Positions 1 through 8,698 of a stretch of 64,000 nucleotides of DNA are shown piece by piece. The notes beneath the pieces were generated by a model. That model searched no databases. It worked only from the letters and a program-made list of their open reading frames with translations, and was not told the DNA's origin. Source of the stretch: JAUVPY01 sp034412795 (GTDB lineage Bacteria > Chloroflexota > Anaerolineae > 4572-78 > NAK82); contig DAOUMD010000191.1 in assembly GCA_034412795.1 (NCBI GenBank), positions 24,308-88,307 of the forward strand, written 5' to 3'. Both the position numbers and the translations under genes were made by a program. The stretch's first letter is position 1; every line of letters begins with the position of its first letter.

Positions 1-620
1 AGGCCGAACCGGACATGGAGGTTATTATTGAAGTGTCCGAGGGCAATGAGGCGCTGCGTATGGCCAAACAATTGGCCCCTGACGTCGTGATTATGGATAT
101 TAACCTGCCTGGGATGAATGGACTCCAGGTAACCCGTGAGCTTAAGAGTGTGATGCTTGACGTCGCAGTCATAATGCTTACAGCCTATCACGACGATGAG
201 CAGATTTTCCATGCCGTTCGCGCAGGGGCCGCCGCTTATTTTCCCAAAGATGTCACCCCGCGCCGGCTAGTCGAAGCCATTCACCAGGTCGTGCAGGGCA
301 ACTACGTCATTGATGACGAGGTGCTCGATAAACCTGAGGTCGCAAATTGGCTTTTGCAACAGTTCGACCAGGTAGCCTATATTGATGGCGTCCCTAATGA
401 GATGTTTACCCCGCTTTCGCCGCGCGAAATGGAGATATTACAGCATATCGCCCGCGGGCAGAGTAATAAGGAAGTCGCTTACGAACTGGGTATCAGCCGT
501 CAGACGGTGAAGAACCATATGACTAGCATTCTGCGCAAGCTGGCGGTAAATGATCGGACCCAGGCTGCGCTGTACGCCGTTCGGCGTGGTTGGATTCGCC
601 TGCAAGATACCGAGAGCTAA
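1..620 (+). CDS. NarL/DegU-type response regulator (5' end cut by window)
   Basis: Two-component response regulator: a receiver domain followed by a LuxR-type helix-turn-helix. The first ATG in the window (15) is not the real start. The frame is open to the window edge and residues AEPD before it continue the family pattern, so the first strand and the acidic pair of the receiver lie upstream of the window. The phosphoacceptor Asp sits in VVIMDINLPG (residue 28 counted from the ATG at 15). The HTH is near the C-terminus, with SPREMEILQHIARG and ISRQTVKNHM as the usual LuxR signature. A DegS-like kinase follows 100 bases downstream, so the two probably form a pair. Family assignment is very secure; the target genes are unknown, though the adjacent Tad pilus locus is an obvious candidate. 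Confidence 0.93.
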   Translation, partial: AEPDMEVIIEVSEGNEALRMAKQLAPDVVIMDINLPGMNGLQVTRELKSVMLDVAVIMLTAYHDDEQIFHAVRAGAAAYFPKDVTPRRLVEAIHQVVQGNYVIDDEVLDKPEVANWLLQQFDQVAYIDGVPNEMFTPLSPREMEILQHIARGQSNKEVAYELGISRQTVKNHMTSILRKLAVNDRTQAALYAVRRGWIRLQDTES

Positions 621-721
621 CCAATTTGATTGGCGGTCATGGAATCCAAGGGGAAAGGGATATTCTGTCTCTCCTTAAATACCTGCTCTTTGATTCCTGG
701 CGCGATTGAGGTGTACTGAGA

Positions 722-1792
722 ATGGTGGACACCAATTCACTGCAAGAGGAAGAAGCTCCCACCTTTGAGGATCTGCTCGCGCGCATGGGAGAGGATTACG
801 AGCAGACTCAAAAGGAGTTGAAGGAGATCGAAGTCCTCATCCGGCAAAGTTCGGCCGAAGTGGAAAAACTTGCTCAGCGTAATGCGCAACTCGCCACCAA
901 GCTACGCCAGATGGAGGCCAATCTCGATACGGTGCCTCGCCACGACATCAAAGAGATTTACACGGCTGCCCAAGAAGCGCAGATGCGTTTGTTCATGATG
1001 CGTGGCCAGGTCGAGCAACTCCAGGCAAAACAGCAGCACCTTGAACGTCACGGCGATATGATGCATCAGGTGCTTGATATGGCGGGCAAGGCTGGCCTGG
1101 GTGCGAACGGGATCGATCGCAACGCGGCGGGAGAGGATGGTGAGGGAAGTCCAATCGTACGCATCATCAATGCTCAGGAGAACGAGCGCCAACGTTTAGC
1201 GCGCCAGATGCACGATGGGCCGGCCCAGTCGCTTACGAACCTTATTCTACAGGCCGAGATCTGCGAAAGGTTATTCGACACCGATCCAGTGCGAGCCCGC
1301 ACCGAACTGGGTAATCTGAAAGACGCGGTAACTTCTAACTTTCAAAAGGTGCGGGAATTCATCTTCGATCTGCGTCCGATGATGTTGGACGACTTGGGTC
1401 TTAACCCCACTCTCAAACGATATATTCAGGATTTTGAGGCCAAGAGTGGGCTAGCTTGCAATCTGGTCATCAGTGGCAAGGAGCAACGTTTGCCCCCCTA
1501 CGCCGAAGTCACCGTATTTCGCGCGGTTCAGGGCCTGCTCAATAACGTGCGCGAACATGCCAATGCCACACACGTCGAAATCTCCCTGGATCTCGGCCCC
1601 GACGGCTTGAAAGCCAGGATCGAAGACGATGGCAGTGGTTTCGATGTGGCTGAAGTGATGGCGGCTGCCCGCCAGCGCAAGACGATGGGGCTCATGACCA
1701 TCATCGAACAAGTGGAGATGCTGGACGGTGAAGTTCAGTTTGATAGTGGCATTGGACGTGGGACAAAGGTGGAACTTAGTCTCCCGATTTAA
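722..1792 (+). CDS. DegS-like cytoplasmic sensor histidine kinase
   Basis: Histidine kinase of the HisKA_3 type, 356 residues, with no membrane segment. Residues about 15-110 are heptad-rich and should form a coiled-coil sensor region as in DegS. The dimerisation/phosphoacceptor helix carries RQMHDGPAQSL, with His164 as the phosphorylation site. The HATPase domain fills the C-terminus, with the N box near NNVREHAN and the G1 box EDDGSGFD. The ATG at 722 has a GAGGTG ribosome site about 8 bases upstream. It is the likely partner of the response regulator just upstream and would phosphorylate it in the cytoplasm. Its position directly before the flp pilin gene suggests, but does not prove, control of pilus expression. 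Confidence 0.93.
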   Translation: MVDTNSLQEEEAPTFEDLLARMGEDYEQTQKELKEIEVLIRQSSAEVEKLAQRNAQLATKLRQMEANLDTVPRHDIKEIYTAAQEAQMRLFMMRGQVEQLQAKQQHLERHGDMMHQVLDMAGKAGLGANGIDRNAAGEDGEGSPIVRIINAQENERQRLARQMHDGPAQSLTNLILQAEICERLFDTDPVRARTELGNLKDAVTSNFQKVREFIFDLRPMMLDDLGLNPTLKRYIQDFEAKSGLACNLVISGKEQRLPPYAEVTVFRAVQGLLNNVREHANATHVEISLDLGPDGLKARIEDDGSGFDVAEVMAAARQRKTMGLMTIIEQVEMLDGEVQFDSGIGRGTKVELSLPI

Positions 1793-1822
1793 CTTGTCAT
1801 AATCTCAGGTACCTTAATCCTA

Positions 1823-1851
1823 TTGCTGATTAGGAGCTCCTCGTTTATACT
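1823..1851 (+). promoter_or_regulatory. Predicted sigma70 promoter of the Flp pilin gene
   Basis: A -35 box TTGCTG (1823-1828) and a -10 box TATACT (1846-1851) are separated by exactly 17 bases. The pilin start codon lies about 60 bases downstream. A small inverted repeat (TCCTA/TAGGA) overlaps the -35 region. Confidence 0.5.
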
Positions 1852-1912
1852 CAACGTGTAGCATGCGAATACTCGTTCGCAAATCTGAAGAGGAAAGGAG
1901 GTGACAGTCACT

Positions 1913-2059
1913 ATGTTGTTCCTACCACGTGAGGAAGGCCAGGGATTGGTTGAGTATGCGTTGATTCTGGTCTTGGTGGCTATCGTCGTGATCGCCATCT
2001 TACTGCTGCTCGGCCCGGTGATCGGCAATGTGTTCAGTAACATCGTCGGAAACCTGTAG
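1913..2059 (+). CDS. flp: Flp/Fap-type major pilin
   Basis: A 48-residue prepilin that is easily missed because of its size. The short basic/acidic leader MLFLPREEG ends in Gly and is followed by QGLVEYALIL, which fits the Flp rule of cleavage after Gly with Glu at +5 and Tyr at +6. The rest is one hydrophobic helix (about residues 17-38) plus a short tail. A near-perfect Shine-Dalgarno AAAGGAGGTGA (1894-1904) stands before the ATG at 1913. An in-frame GTG at 1901 is rejected because it lies inside that ribosome site. It would be the subunit polymerised by the TadA/B/C machinery encoded at 14.8-18.2 kb. The strong ribosome site and its own promoter fit a major structural protein. Confidence 0.9.
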   Translation: MLFLPREEGQGLVEYALILVLVAIVVIAILLLLGPVIGNVFSNIVGNL

Positions 2060-2104
2060 TAGATTTCTAATTATTCACTTGGATCTAAATATCACATTTT
2101 TCGC

Positions 2105-2150
2105 GAAGAGCCCTAGCCACGCCGGTGTGTCCCGCGGGATAGGGCTCTTC
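2105..2150. terminator. Inverted repeat downstream of flp, possible terminator
   Basis: GAAGAGCCCTA (2105-2115) and TAGGGCTCTTC (2140-2150) form a perfect 11-bp stem around a 24-base loop, 45 bases after the flp stop codon. There is no T-run after it, so it may limit read-through or protect the pilin mRNA 3' end instead of being a classical intrinsic terminator. Confidence 0.5.
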
Positions 2151-2193
2151 ATCACGAGACACGATGTGCGAAACGGATAGTCCTATTATCTCA

Positions 2194-2223
2194 TTGACGC
2201 TTTATTCCCAGAAATGTTATAAT
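2194..2223 (+). promoter_or_regulatory. Predicted promoter of the TadE fusion gene
   Basis: TTGACG (2194-2199) and a perfect TATAAT (2218-2223) are 18 bases apart. The chosen start codon of the next gene is at 2427, so transcripts would carry a leader of about 200 bases. Confidence 0.5.
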
Positions 2224-2426
2224 GCAGGTGATCATCGCCTCTATCCTATTGGTTTCCTACAGGGTAGCAGGTCTATTGTGTTGCCCCAGTTAACCGACAC
2301 TACGTCATCAAGACTGATGGTGCTTTGCAGTCGGTGTCCCACGCCTTTTGCTCCGTCCTTCTTTCGTTTATCTCATTTACTGACGGCTATTCATGCGTGG
2401 GCCCGAGGGCAAGGGGGTTTGTGCAG

Positions 2427-5400
2427 ATGAAACAAAAAACGAGAGGTCAGTCCCTGGTCGAATTTGCCCTGATCCTGCCGATTTTGCTTTTGCTATTGCT
2501 GGGCATCATCGAAGGTGGCAGGATTGTTTGGGCTTACATTACCATACAGAACGCAGCGCGCGAGGCGGCGCGGTATGGGGTATCTGGACAGCCTTTGAGA
2601 CGTCCCGATAATCCGTCAGATTGTGATATCATTGGGGGATATTCGACCGGAGAGCCCTGGAGTTGCACTGAGACAGATCGGGTGGCGCGCATTAAGGACG
2701 TAGCCGTGGCAAGAGCTAACGCCTTAGGCGTTGATATTTTGGCCACCCAAAGTATCACCGATTTTGTTGAGCACCAAAACGATCCCGCTACCCTGGGAGT
2801 GTTGGTGAAGGGACAAAAGTCCTATGATGATCCAGGTACGCCGGATTTTCCGGGTGAGCAAGGTCTCAACTTATTGGTGCAAGTGTACTATAATGTCGAA
2901 ATGTGGGACCCAATTTATCGCGGGATGATGTACGCCATTACGAATGCTGCCACCCCGGGGGTTCCTGATGATGGGCTTTATCACGTCCATCTAGAGGGCG
3001 CCGTTATGATGCAGAACGAAGGGGTAGATACGGCACTGGGGGCCTTGCCCCCGAGTGGTATTGAAGCGGAGGATTTGACTGGTGACCCCGACGTGGTGCC
3101 TCCAGCACCTGAAGAAGCTGATCTTAGAGTAAACGGCATTGACAATTGGTCAGGACCGGCAGGAAGCGACATCAGCATCAGCCTGACGAACGCTCCTCAA
3201 AACGTAGAGGTCTGCATCTACTGGAATGGGGACCTCATCCCTGGCGGGTGTAAGACCACCCAGCCCGACGGCAGTCAAACTTATTCTTTTCACATTCCTC
3301 TTACGGACGTGGGCCCATACCTGATCACGGCTCACTATGAAGGTCTCGAAATCGCTCGCGAATTTGGTGATGTAGAGGGATCTCTCACTCCGGCCATCGT
3401 CACCGACGGTGATCGTTGGCCGGCCGGTACTCCACTCTGTATTGGAGTGATCAGCCACGACCCAGGTACGTCCTACGACCTCAGCTTTAATACCGATAGC
3501 AATAAGGTGGGTCAGATCACGACGGATGGCGATGGCCATGCGCAGGCGGGTGGTGATCCACCTGCTTGCGATCCTGCCTTATCTTTTACCCTTGCAAGCG
3601 ACCTGAGCCCTGGTGACTATTGGATCAAATCGTGGACAACCGTTGCGCCCACGGTGATCGCGAGCAAGACAATCACCGTTATTCCAACTTGCATTCGACT
3701 CAACCAGGGAGGATGCAACGAGGCACAAACCGTACCTGCTGGTTCGCGTGTATATGTAATTCTGAGCAGTCATGCCCCCAACCGGGATTACAAAGTGTAT
3801 GCGGTTGATTGGCTCGGTGGCGAAACTCTGATCGGCAGCGTGAGGACAGACGGTAATGGCGAGGTTTTCTTCTACTGGGACCTCGATCCAGAGGCGGAAT
3901 GGCCTAACGGCGACTACACGATCATTTCCCGCGATGCGGCCGTCTCCTCTGGCCGCACAGGAGAGGTCGATTTGGAGATCTTTACGCCGGAGGTTCCTTA
4001 CATCACGATTGGTGGTGGCTACACGTGGCCGGCTGGGTCGCCCATTACCATCCAGTTGCGCAAACACTGTGGTGCGGACTACGACATCTACCTGATCAAC
4101 AACAATGACTCTGATGACGTGACATTGGTAGGCGAGGATTTCAACCCCGATCCTCCCGGTTCGTGTACCCACTGGATCAGTTGGACGATCCCGGCCTCCA
4201 AGGTGACGGGGTCCTATCGCATCGAGAGCCGTCAAGGGTCGTCATATGCTTCCTCTACCTTGGTCGCAGAGGTAGACCTTGATATTGAGTCGGTTCCTAA
4301 TATTACCATTGATGGGGGCAACCGGCATCCACCGGGTGTCGAAGTTACTATACGGCTGAACCAGCACGCGGCCAACAACCAGTATGATGTCTATCTCATC
4401 AACACCGATCTGGACCCTGGAGATCCCGACTATTCCACAAAGCTTGAGACCATCCTTACCGATTCGATCGGTGAAGCCGACTTGACTTACTCTATCGCTC
4501 CCGATGATCCAGGCTATACCTATGTGATCCAATCCCGGCAGGACGGTGAAGTCATCGCCGAGACGACGTTAGAGGTAGTGCCGGCCGATCTGGAGGTGAC
4601 GGACATTCAGGTTCCCGCCAGTCCTCCCTTCGGCGAGGAGTTTCCCATCATCATTACCATCAGAAACAATGCCGACATTGATCTTTCCGGCCGCTCCTTT
4701 GACGTGGATGTCTATATCGACCCGCCACAGACACCATCGCTGGATTCATCTCTCCCGCCCGGCGACCGCAAGGTGTGGGTTGCTGGCGTACCGGCCAACG
4801 ACTCGATCACGGTGGAGGTCAATATCGCCCTATACGGCAGCAACTGGCATACTATCTATGCCCGGGCTGATACCACTGACTACATCATTGAGACCGACGA
4901 AGACAACAACATGGATAGCGTGCTAGTGGCGCCACCTCCCGGCTGTAGCTTTGTGATCACCGACACCTTTGATAGCAGCCTGGACTCTGTCTGGGAATTC
5001 ATTCAGTACGGTAATTCCGACCGGGGCAATGGCCCTAGCATTAACTCCGGCCGCCTGCGATTGGACAACGATGGCAGCAGCACCTGGAACTCTAACGATG
5101 ATACCCAGGGTGGCTTCGCCGTCCTGGTTCGAGAATTGGCCGGCAACTACGACTTTGATATGGTGGTGCGCCTGCATAGAGTGCCATACAATAATGGTAA
5201 GACCGGCCTGACGGTGCGCGACGGTCGCGATGGCCAGGAGCTCAAGGTTGACTGGACGTGGTACCGAGACCGGTCGGCGCTCCAAGCTGCGTATCGAAAT
5301 ACGCCAGGCGGCAGTACTACTCAGGCCGGTAGCTATATCAGCCAGAGCTATCCGCTTTGGCTGCGCATTCGTCGCGCCGGCAGTACCTTCATTTACAGCT

Positions 5401-6512
5401 ATGCCACGACCACCAATATGCCGGCCATGGACAGCGCATCCTGGGTCGATGCTACTCAGATGACGGTTGAGATGGACGACGACATCTTAGTCGGCGTTCT
5501 GAACACGCCATACAACAGCTATAGCGCAGACTACGGTGAAGTTGACGACTTCTACATGTGCGTGCGCGATGCGTCGCCTCCCACCGTCTTCCCGCCGAAT
5601 TACCAGGAGTGTACGGAGGTGCTCGAGAACGGTCGCCTGGAAGATCCCCCCCTCCCCACCAATGCCACCGGTTGGGTGCGAAATGAGGACAACTCGGTCT
5701 TGCGCAATACCGCTAACCCACACTGGGTAGAGCCAGGTGAACGCTATGGTTACGCCCTGCTGGCCGAGACTCTACCCGGCCCCGGCGCTTTGTCGCCTTG
5801 GGTATACCAGGAATTCGTCTTCCCCAACTGGATGAACGACAGCACGACCGGGGTGCTCACGCTCCAGAAAGGGGTATACTGGGTGACAGGCAGCCCGAGA
5901 TCGGGCGACACTTTGATGTTCGACATGCGCAGCAGTCCCAGTATCACTGTCTCGCTGCCAATCACGATCGCCACCGGCGCCGACGAGCCGAACTATCCGC
6001 CTCCTCCTGATTCCGATAATGACCGCTTGCGGGAGGTGAGCGTGGACGTGATGCCTACAGTGATCGGTGATCCGACTGCCTACGCTGGCCAGCCGCTACA
6101 GGCCTGGTTCTATGCGCCTAACCCCAGCTATCCTGTTGGTGATCCCAATTTTGGGGACAATTTCGAAACCGAGTTCTGGATCGACAACATATCCCTGGAG
6201 ATCTGTACTACCCAGCCTGCGCCGGATACCACTCCAGGTACGGGTAAGGTGTCTGGCCGCGTGATGCGCATCCCCTCCGGTCGTCCGCCGGAGATCGTGC
6301 CGGGTGCCACGGTGTGGATCTGGGCCGAAGACGTGCCGATGGAGACCACCTACGTCATCCAGGATGGCACCTATTCCTTCTACAACCTGACGCCGGCCAA
6401 CAACTACAAAGTCTACTTCCAGTACGAGGATGAAGACCGCACCTACTGGTATCTGGCCACGATTGATGTGGGTGCTGACGCTGACATAACTCTGAACGTG
6501 ACCCTGTTTTAG
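2427..6512 (+). CDS. Giant TadE-like pseudopilin with large extracellular multidomain region
   Basis: Residues 1-60 are a classic TadE start: a short basic head, then GQSLVEFALILP and a hydrophobic helix, with the NAAREAARYG region after it. TadE proteins usually have about 150-250 residues; this one has 1361. After a TadE-like part come four repeats of about 100 residues (near 320, 421, 524 and 624; cores such as ITIGGGYTWPAGSPITIQL), a CARDB-like domain (about 720-833, ending IIETDEDNN), a lectin/LamG-like sandwich (about 840-1045) and a C-terminal carboxypeptidase-regulatory-like domain (about 1272-1361, SGRVMRIPSG to YSFYNLTP). The start at 2427 is chosen because the frame's earlier starts would put a 34-residue non-pilin extension before the pilin head. 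It is likely a minor pilin or tip adhesin. Domain names are recognised by eye; only the TadE head is certain. Confidence 0.85.
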   Translation: MKQKTRGQSLVEFALILPILLLLLLGIIEGGRIVWAYITIQNAAREAARYGVSGQPLRRPDNPSDCDIIGGYSTGEPWSCTETDRVARIKDVAVARANALGVDILATQSITDFVEHQNDPATLGVLVKGQKSYDDPGTPDFPGEQGLNLLVQVYYNVEMWDPIYRGMMYAITNAATPGVPDDGLYHVHLEGAVMMQNEGVDTALGALPPSGIEAEDLTGDPDVVPPAPEEADLRVNGIDNWSGPAGSDISISLTNAPQNVEVCIYWNGDLIPGGCKTTQPDGSQTYSFHIPLTDVGPYLITAHYEGLEIAREFGDVEGSLTPAIVTDGDRWPAGTPLCIGVISHDPGTSYDLSFNTDSNKVGQITTDGDGHAQAGGDPPACDPALSFTLASDLSPGDYWIKSWTTVAPTVIASKTITVIPTCIRLNQGGCNEAQTVPAGSRVYVILSSHAPNRDYKVYAVDWLGGETLIGSVRTDGNGEVFFYWDLDPEAEWPNGDYTIISRDAAVSSGRTGEVDLEIFTPEVPYITIGGGYTWPAGSPITIQLRKHCGADYDIYLINNNDSDDVTLVGEDFNPDPPGSCTHWISWTIPASKVTGSYRIESRQGSSYASSTLVAEVDLDIESVPNITIDGGNRHPPGVEVTIRLNQHAANNQYDVYLINTDLDPGDPDYSTKLETILTDSIGEADLTYSIAPDDPGYTYVIQSRQDGEVIAETTLEVVPADLEVTDIQVPASPPFGEEFPIIITIRNNADIDLSGRSFDVDVYIDPPQTPSLDSSLPPGDRKVWVAGVPANDSITVEVNIALYGSNWHTIYARADTTDYIIETDEDNNMDSVLVAPPPGCSFVITDTFDSSLDSVWEFIQYGNSDRGNGPSINSGRLRLDNDGSSTWNSNDDTQGGFAVLVRELAGNYDFDMVVRLHRVPYNNGKTGLTVRDGRDGQELKVDWTWYRDRSALQAAYRNTPGGSTTQAGSYISQSYPLWLRIRRAGSTFIYSYATTTNMPAMDSASWVDATQMTVEMDDDILVGVLNTPYNSYSADYGEVDDFYMCVRDASPPTVFPPNYQECTEVLENGRLEDPPLPTNATGWVRNEDNSVLRNTANPHWVEPGERYGYALLAETLPGPGALSPWVYQEFVFPNWMNDSTTGVLTLQKGVYWVTGSPRSGDTLMFDMRSSPSITVSLPITIATGADEPNYPPPPDSDNDRLREVSVDVMPTVIGDPTAYAGQPLQAWFYAPNPSYPVGDPNFGDNFETEFWIDNISLEICTTQPAPDTTPGTGKVSGRVMRIPSGRPPEIVPGATVWIWAEDVPMETTYVIQDGTYSFYNLTPANNYKVYFQYEDEDRTYWYLATIDVGADADITLNVTLF

Positions 6513-6571
6513 GCTCAATATGCTTCAGATATTTGAGGTCTCGGTAATAACAAAATGAGGGGAGTGACGCG

Positions 6572-7984
6572 ATGATCGAGGTTCAAACCTCACCCCGTGT
6601 AAAGCGCAGGCTGGCGAGAGTGCTGTTCGCCTTGTTGATGGCCGTCGCTTTGCTGGCCGGCCTGGCCTGGGGCGTGGCCGCTTTCACGTATCAGATCAAC
6701 CTGTCAAGAACTGGGACGATGGTTTCTGCTCGCCCTGACGTGGCGATTAGCGACGATGGAGAGTATGTGGCCATTTCCTGGGCCGATTTCAACGATGTCG
6801 TCGGTTCTACGGATGGCAAGATTCGACTCAAGCGCAGCCCGGTGTCCGACAATCCCGTCTGGGCTGAGCACAAGGCAGTATTTGATCCTGGCACCAGTTC
6901 TGGAAACGGTTTAGAGTCAAGGTTGGCTTTCGACCCCTCCGGTAACTACGTGCATGTGGTCTGGTTGTGGGGATCTTCCAATGTCCCAACCCAGATACGC
7001 TATAGCAAATGCGACATTACTGGCTCAGGGATGGCTTCAAACTGCGATCCCAATGGTCAAACTGTACGCAGTGTAAGTAGTGGTGAAGTTGTCCAGCCGG
7101 GTGTCGCAGTGGATGACACGGGCGGAGCCCACATCGTATGGGTTGAAACGGCCTCGTCAGCGGTTCGATATCGCTCACGTTCAGCGGGCGGCGTCTGGTC
7201 CTCTGTCGAGAGCATAGATAGTCCTGGCTCGGCGCCCGCCATTGCCTTTGCTAAGGATGGTAGCAACAGATATTTGCATCTTGCCTGGGTTGATGACAAT
7301 TCCGACGAGATTCAATACCAGCGTGGCCAGATTAGTGGTGGTACTGCATCGTGGGGAACGACGAGGGCGTTTGCCAAGGGAAGTCTGGGCACTGCGGGTA
7401 GCCCATCTATCGCCGCTAATGAGAGCAGCGTCGTGCTTGTGTGGGATGCCGTAATTACGGGTGACAAATATGGGGTCGCCTATAACTATTCCTCAGACAG
7501 CGGTAGTACCTGGCAGTTGTCAACTCAGCAGTGGCGATTGGTGCCCACCGGGGGTACCGATCTACTGGACAGAGTGCAGCGAACCTCCTCCGAGGCGGGC
7601 ACGTATACCCAGCGCCTCCAGCCGAACGTGACACTGGAAATCATCGGTACTGATACGCTGGTCCACGTCGTCTGGCACGAGTATATATCACCTGCCGGCG
7701 AGGGGTCTGAACGCTACGACGTGTACTACTCCAGTGCCGATTTTAGTCAGCTTACAAGTTGCAGTGGCGATTGCTGGATAACCCCGACCAACGTCACGTT
7801 TGACATTAAGGATCTAGATGCTGGCGTCAGTTCGGCATCGGCGGCTATCGCTGTGGGCAAGGAACTTACCCACACGGTGTACATGGAAGAGTCAGGAACC
7901 GCATGGGACGTTATGTACAATGGCGACCTGGATGCCAGTGCCGGGCTGGTCTTTATGCCTGTTGTGTTGAAAGGCTATAAATAG
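6572..7984 (+). CDS. Secreted or anchored beta-propeller-like protein of unknown function
   Basis: 470 residues. A basic start is followed by one hydrophobic segment (about residues 17-35) that could be a signal peptide or anchor. The body has recurring motifs that resemble BNR/sialidase-type propeller blades (DVAISDDGEYVAISWAD, LAFDPSGNYVHVVWLW, GVAVDDTGGAHIVWVE, IAFAKDGSNRYLHLAWVDD). The last residues, GLVFMPVVLKGYK, resemble a hydrophobic-plus-basic C-terminal tail that recurs in Chloroflexota secreted proteins. The ATG at 6572 follows a GAGGGGAGTGACG ribosome site. It lies between two TadE genes and is immediately followed by the next gene, so it probably belongs to the pilus operon. No catalytic motif was identified. 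Confidence 0.75.
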   Translation: MIEVQTSPRVKRRLARVLFALLMAVALLAGLAWGVAAFTYQINLSRTGTMVSARPDVAISDDGEYVAISWADFNDVVGSTDGKIRLKRSPVSDNPVWAEHKAVFDPGTSSGNGLESRLAFDPSGNYVHVVWLWGSSNVPTQIRYSKCDITGSGMASNCDPNGQTVRSVSSGEVVQPGVAVDDTGGAHIVWVETASSAVRYRSRSAGGVWSSVESIDSPGSAPAIAFAKDGSNRYLHLAWVDDNSDEIQYQRGQISGGTASWGTTRAFAKGSLGTAGSPSIAANESSVVLVWDAVITGDKYGVAYNYSSDSGSTWQLSTQQWRLVPTGGTDLLDRVQRTSSEAGTYTQRLQPNVTLEIIGTDTLVHVVWHEYISPAGEGSERYDVYYSSADFSQLTSCSGDCWITPTNVTFDIKDLDAGVSSASAAIAVGKELTHTVYMEESGTAWDVMYNGDLDASAGLVFMPVVLKGYK

Positions 7985-8635
7985 GTGATGAGACGTCGAG
8001 AGTTGGTGATTCTGCTGGTTGCCTGGGTTGTGGTGGCTATCGGGTTGTTTGTTGCCGTCATTTTGTTACTGCGCAGGCCGAGCAGCATCCAGGCTATCCC
8101 CACTGGCGTGCAGACGGTGGTGCCTACTTACACCGTGGAATACGTGGAGGTGACCGCTCGCCAGCTCTATCAATTGGCCGAGGCGAATGCCAAAGGTTGG
8201 CAGCCGGACGTAGAGCCGGCTGGCGCCAGCGCCGTTTGGCCCCAGACGGCAGTGAACCTGGTGGGCAATCCGGTTGAATGGCAATTTCGCTTTTACTCGC
8301 CATCGAGAAACTATCTTTACTTTGTTTCGGTGACACCCGATGGCCAGGTCAGCGGCGATCCGCACTTTCGAAGTGAGACCCGCCCGCCCGCCACCTTCTC
8401 AGTAGAAGACTGGCAGGTGGATAGTGTGCAGGCCGTGGCCGGGTGGCTCGACAGCGGGGGGGGGGGATTCTTGGGCCAGAACCCGGGCGTACAGGTGGTG
8501 GCTCAACTGGGTCTCGACCCGGCAAGCGAGCGCCTGACGTGGAACGTGGCCGGGTTAAATGATACAGGTGAGAAGTATTGGGTGGCGACAATAGATGCCA
8601 CCGGCGGACAGGTTAGCGTTCCGACAGCGGAATAG
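7985..8635 (+). CDS. Membrane-anchored hypothetical protein in the pilus locus
   Basis: 216 residues, beginning with one strong membrane segment (about residues 7-29) and then a soluble domain without a recognised family. The GTG at 7985 directly abuts the stop codon of the upstream gene; the ATG at 7988 is an equally good start. The coupling argues for co-translation with that gene. Codons near residue 158 lie on an uninterrupted run of 11 G (8456-8466), which reads SGGGG in this frame; a single-base change in the run would shift the frame of the last 55 residues or so. Confidence 0.7.
   Translation: MMRRRELVILLVAWVVVAIGLFVAVILLLRRPSSIQAIPTGVQTVVPTYTVEYVEVTARQLYQLAEANAKGWQPDVEPAGASAVWPQTAVNLVGNPVEWQFRFYSPSRNYLYFVSVTPDGQVSGDPHFRSETRPPATFSVEDWQVDSVQAVAGWLDSGGGGFLGQNPGVQVVAQLGLDPASERLTWNVAGLNDTGEKYWVATIDATGGQVSVPTAE
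8456..8466 (+). repeat. Homopolymer tract of 11 G inside a coding region
   Basis: Eleven consecutive G in the gene at 7985-8635. Such tracts are prone to slippage, and also to sequencing error. The downstream frame is open and runs to a sensible stop, so the count of 11 is probably right in this assembly. Confidence 0.9.
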
Positions 8636-8698
8636 AATCAATCGCTCCTGTCGAGCAGGACAGGGGCTCTTGGCTGAGTAGGAGAGGCTAGAAAAACC

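Noticed and set aside
2325..2426. Extension of the TadE gene to an ATG at 2325
   Set aside because: It would add 34 residues before the pilin head, which must be near the N-terminus for prepilin processing.
2164..2430. 88-codon open frame before the TadE fusion gene
   Set aside because: It covers the promoter region and the start of the real gene in another frame, has no ribosome site and reads as random sequence.
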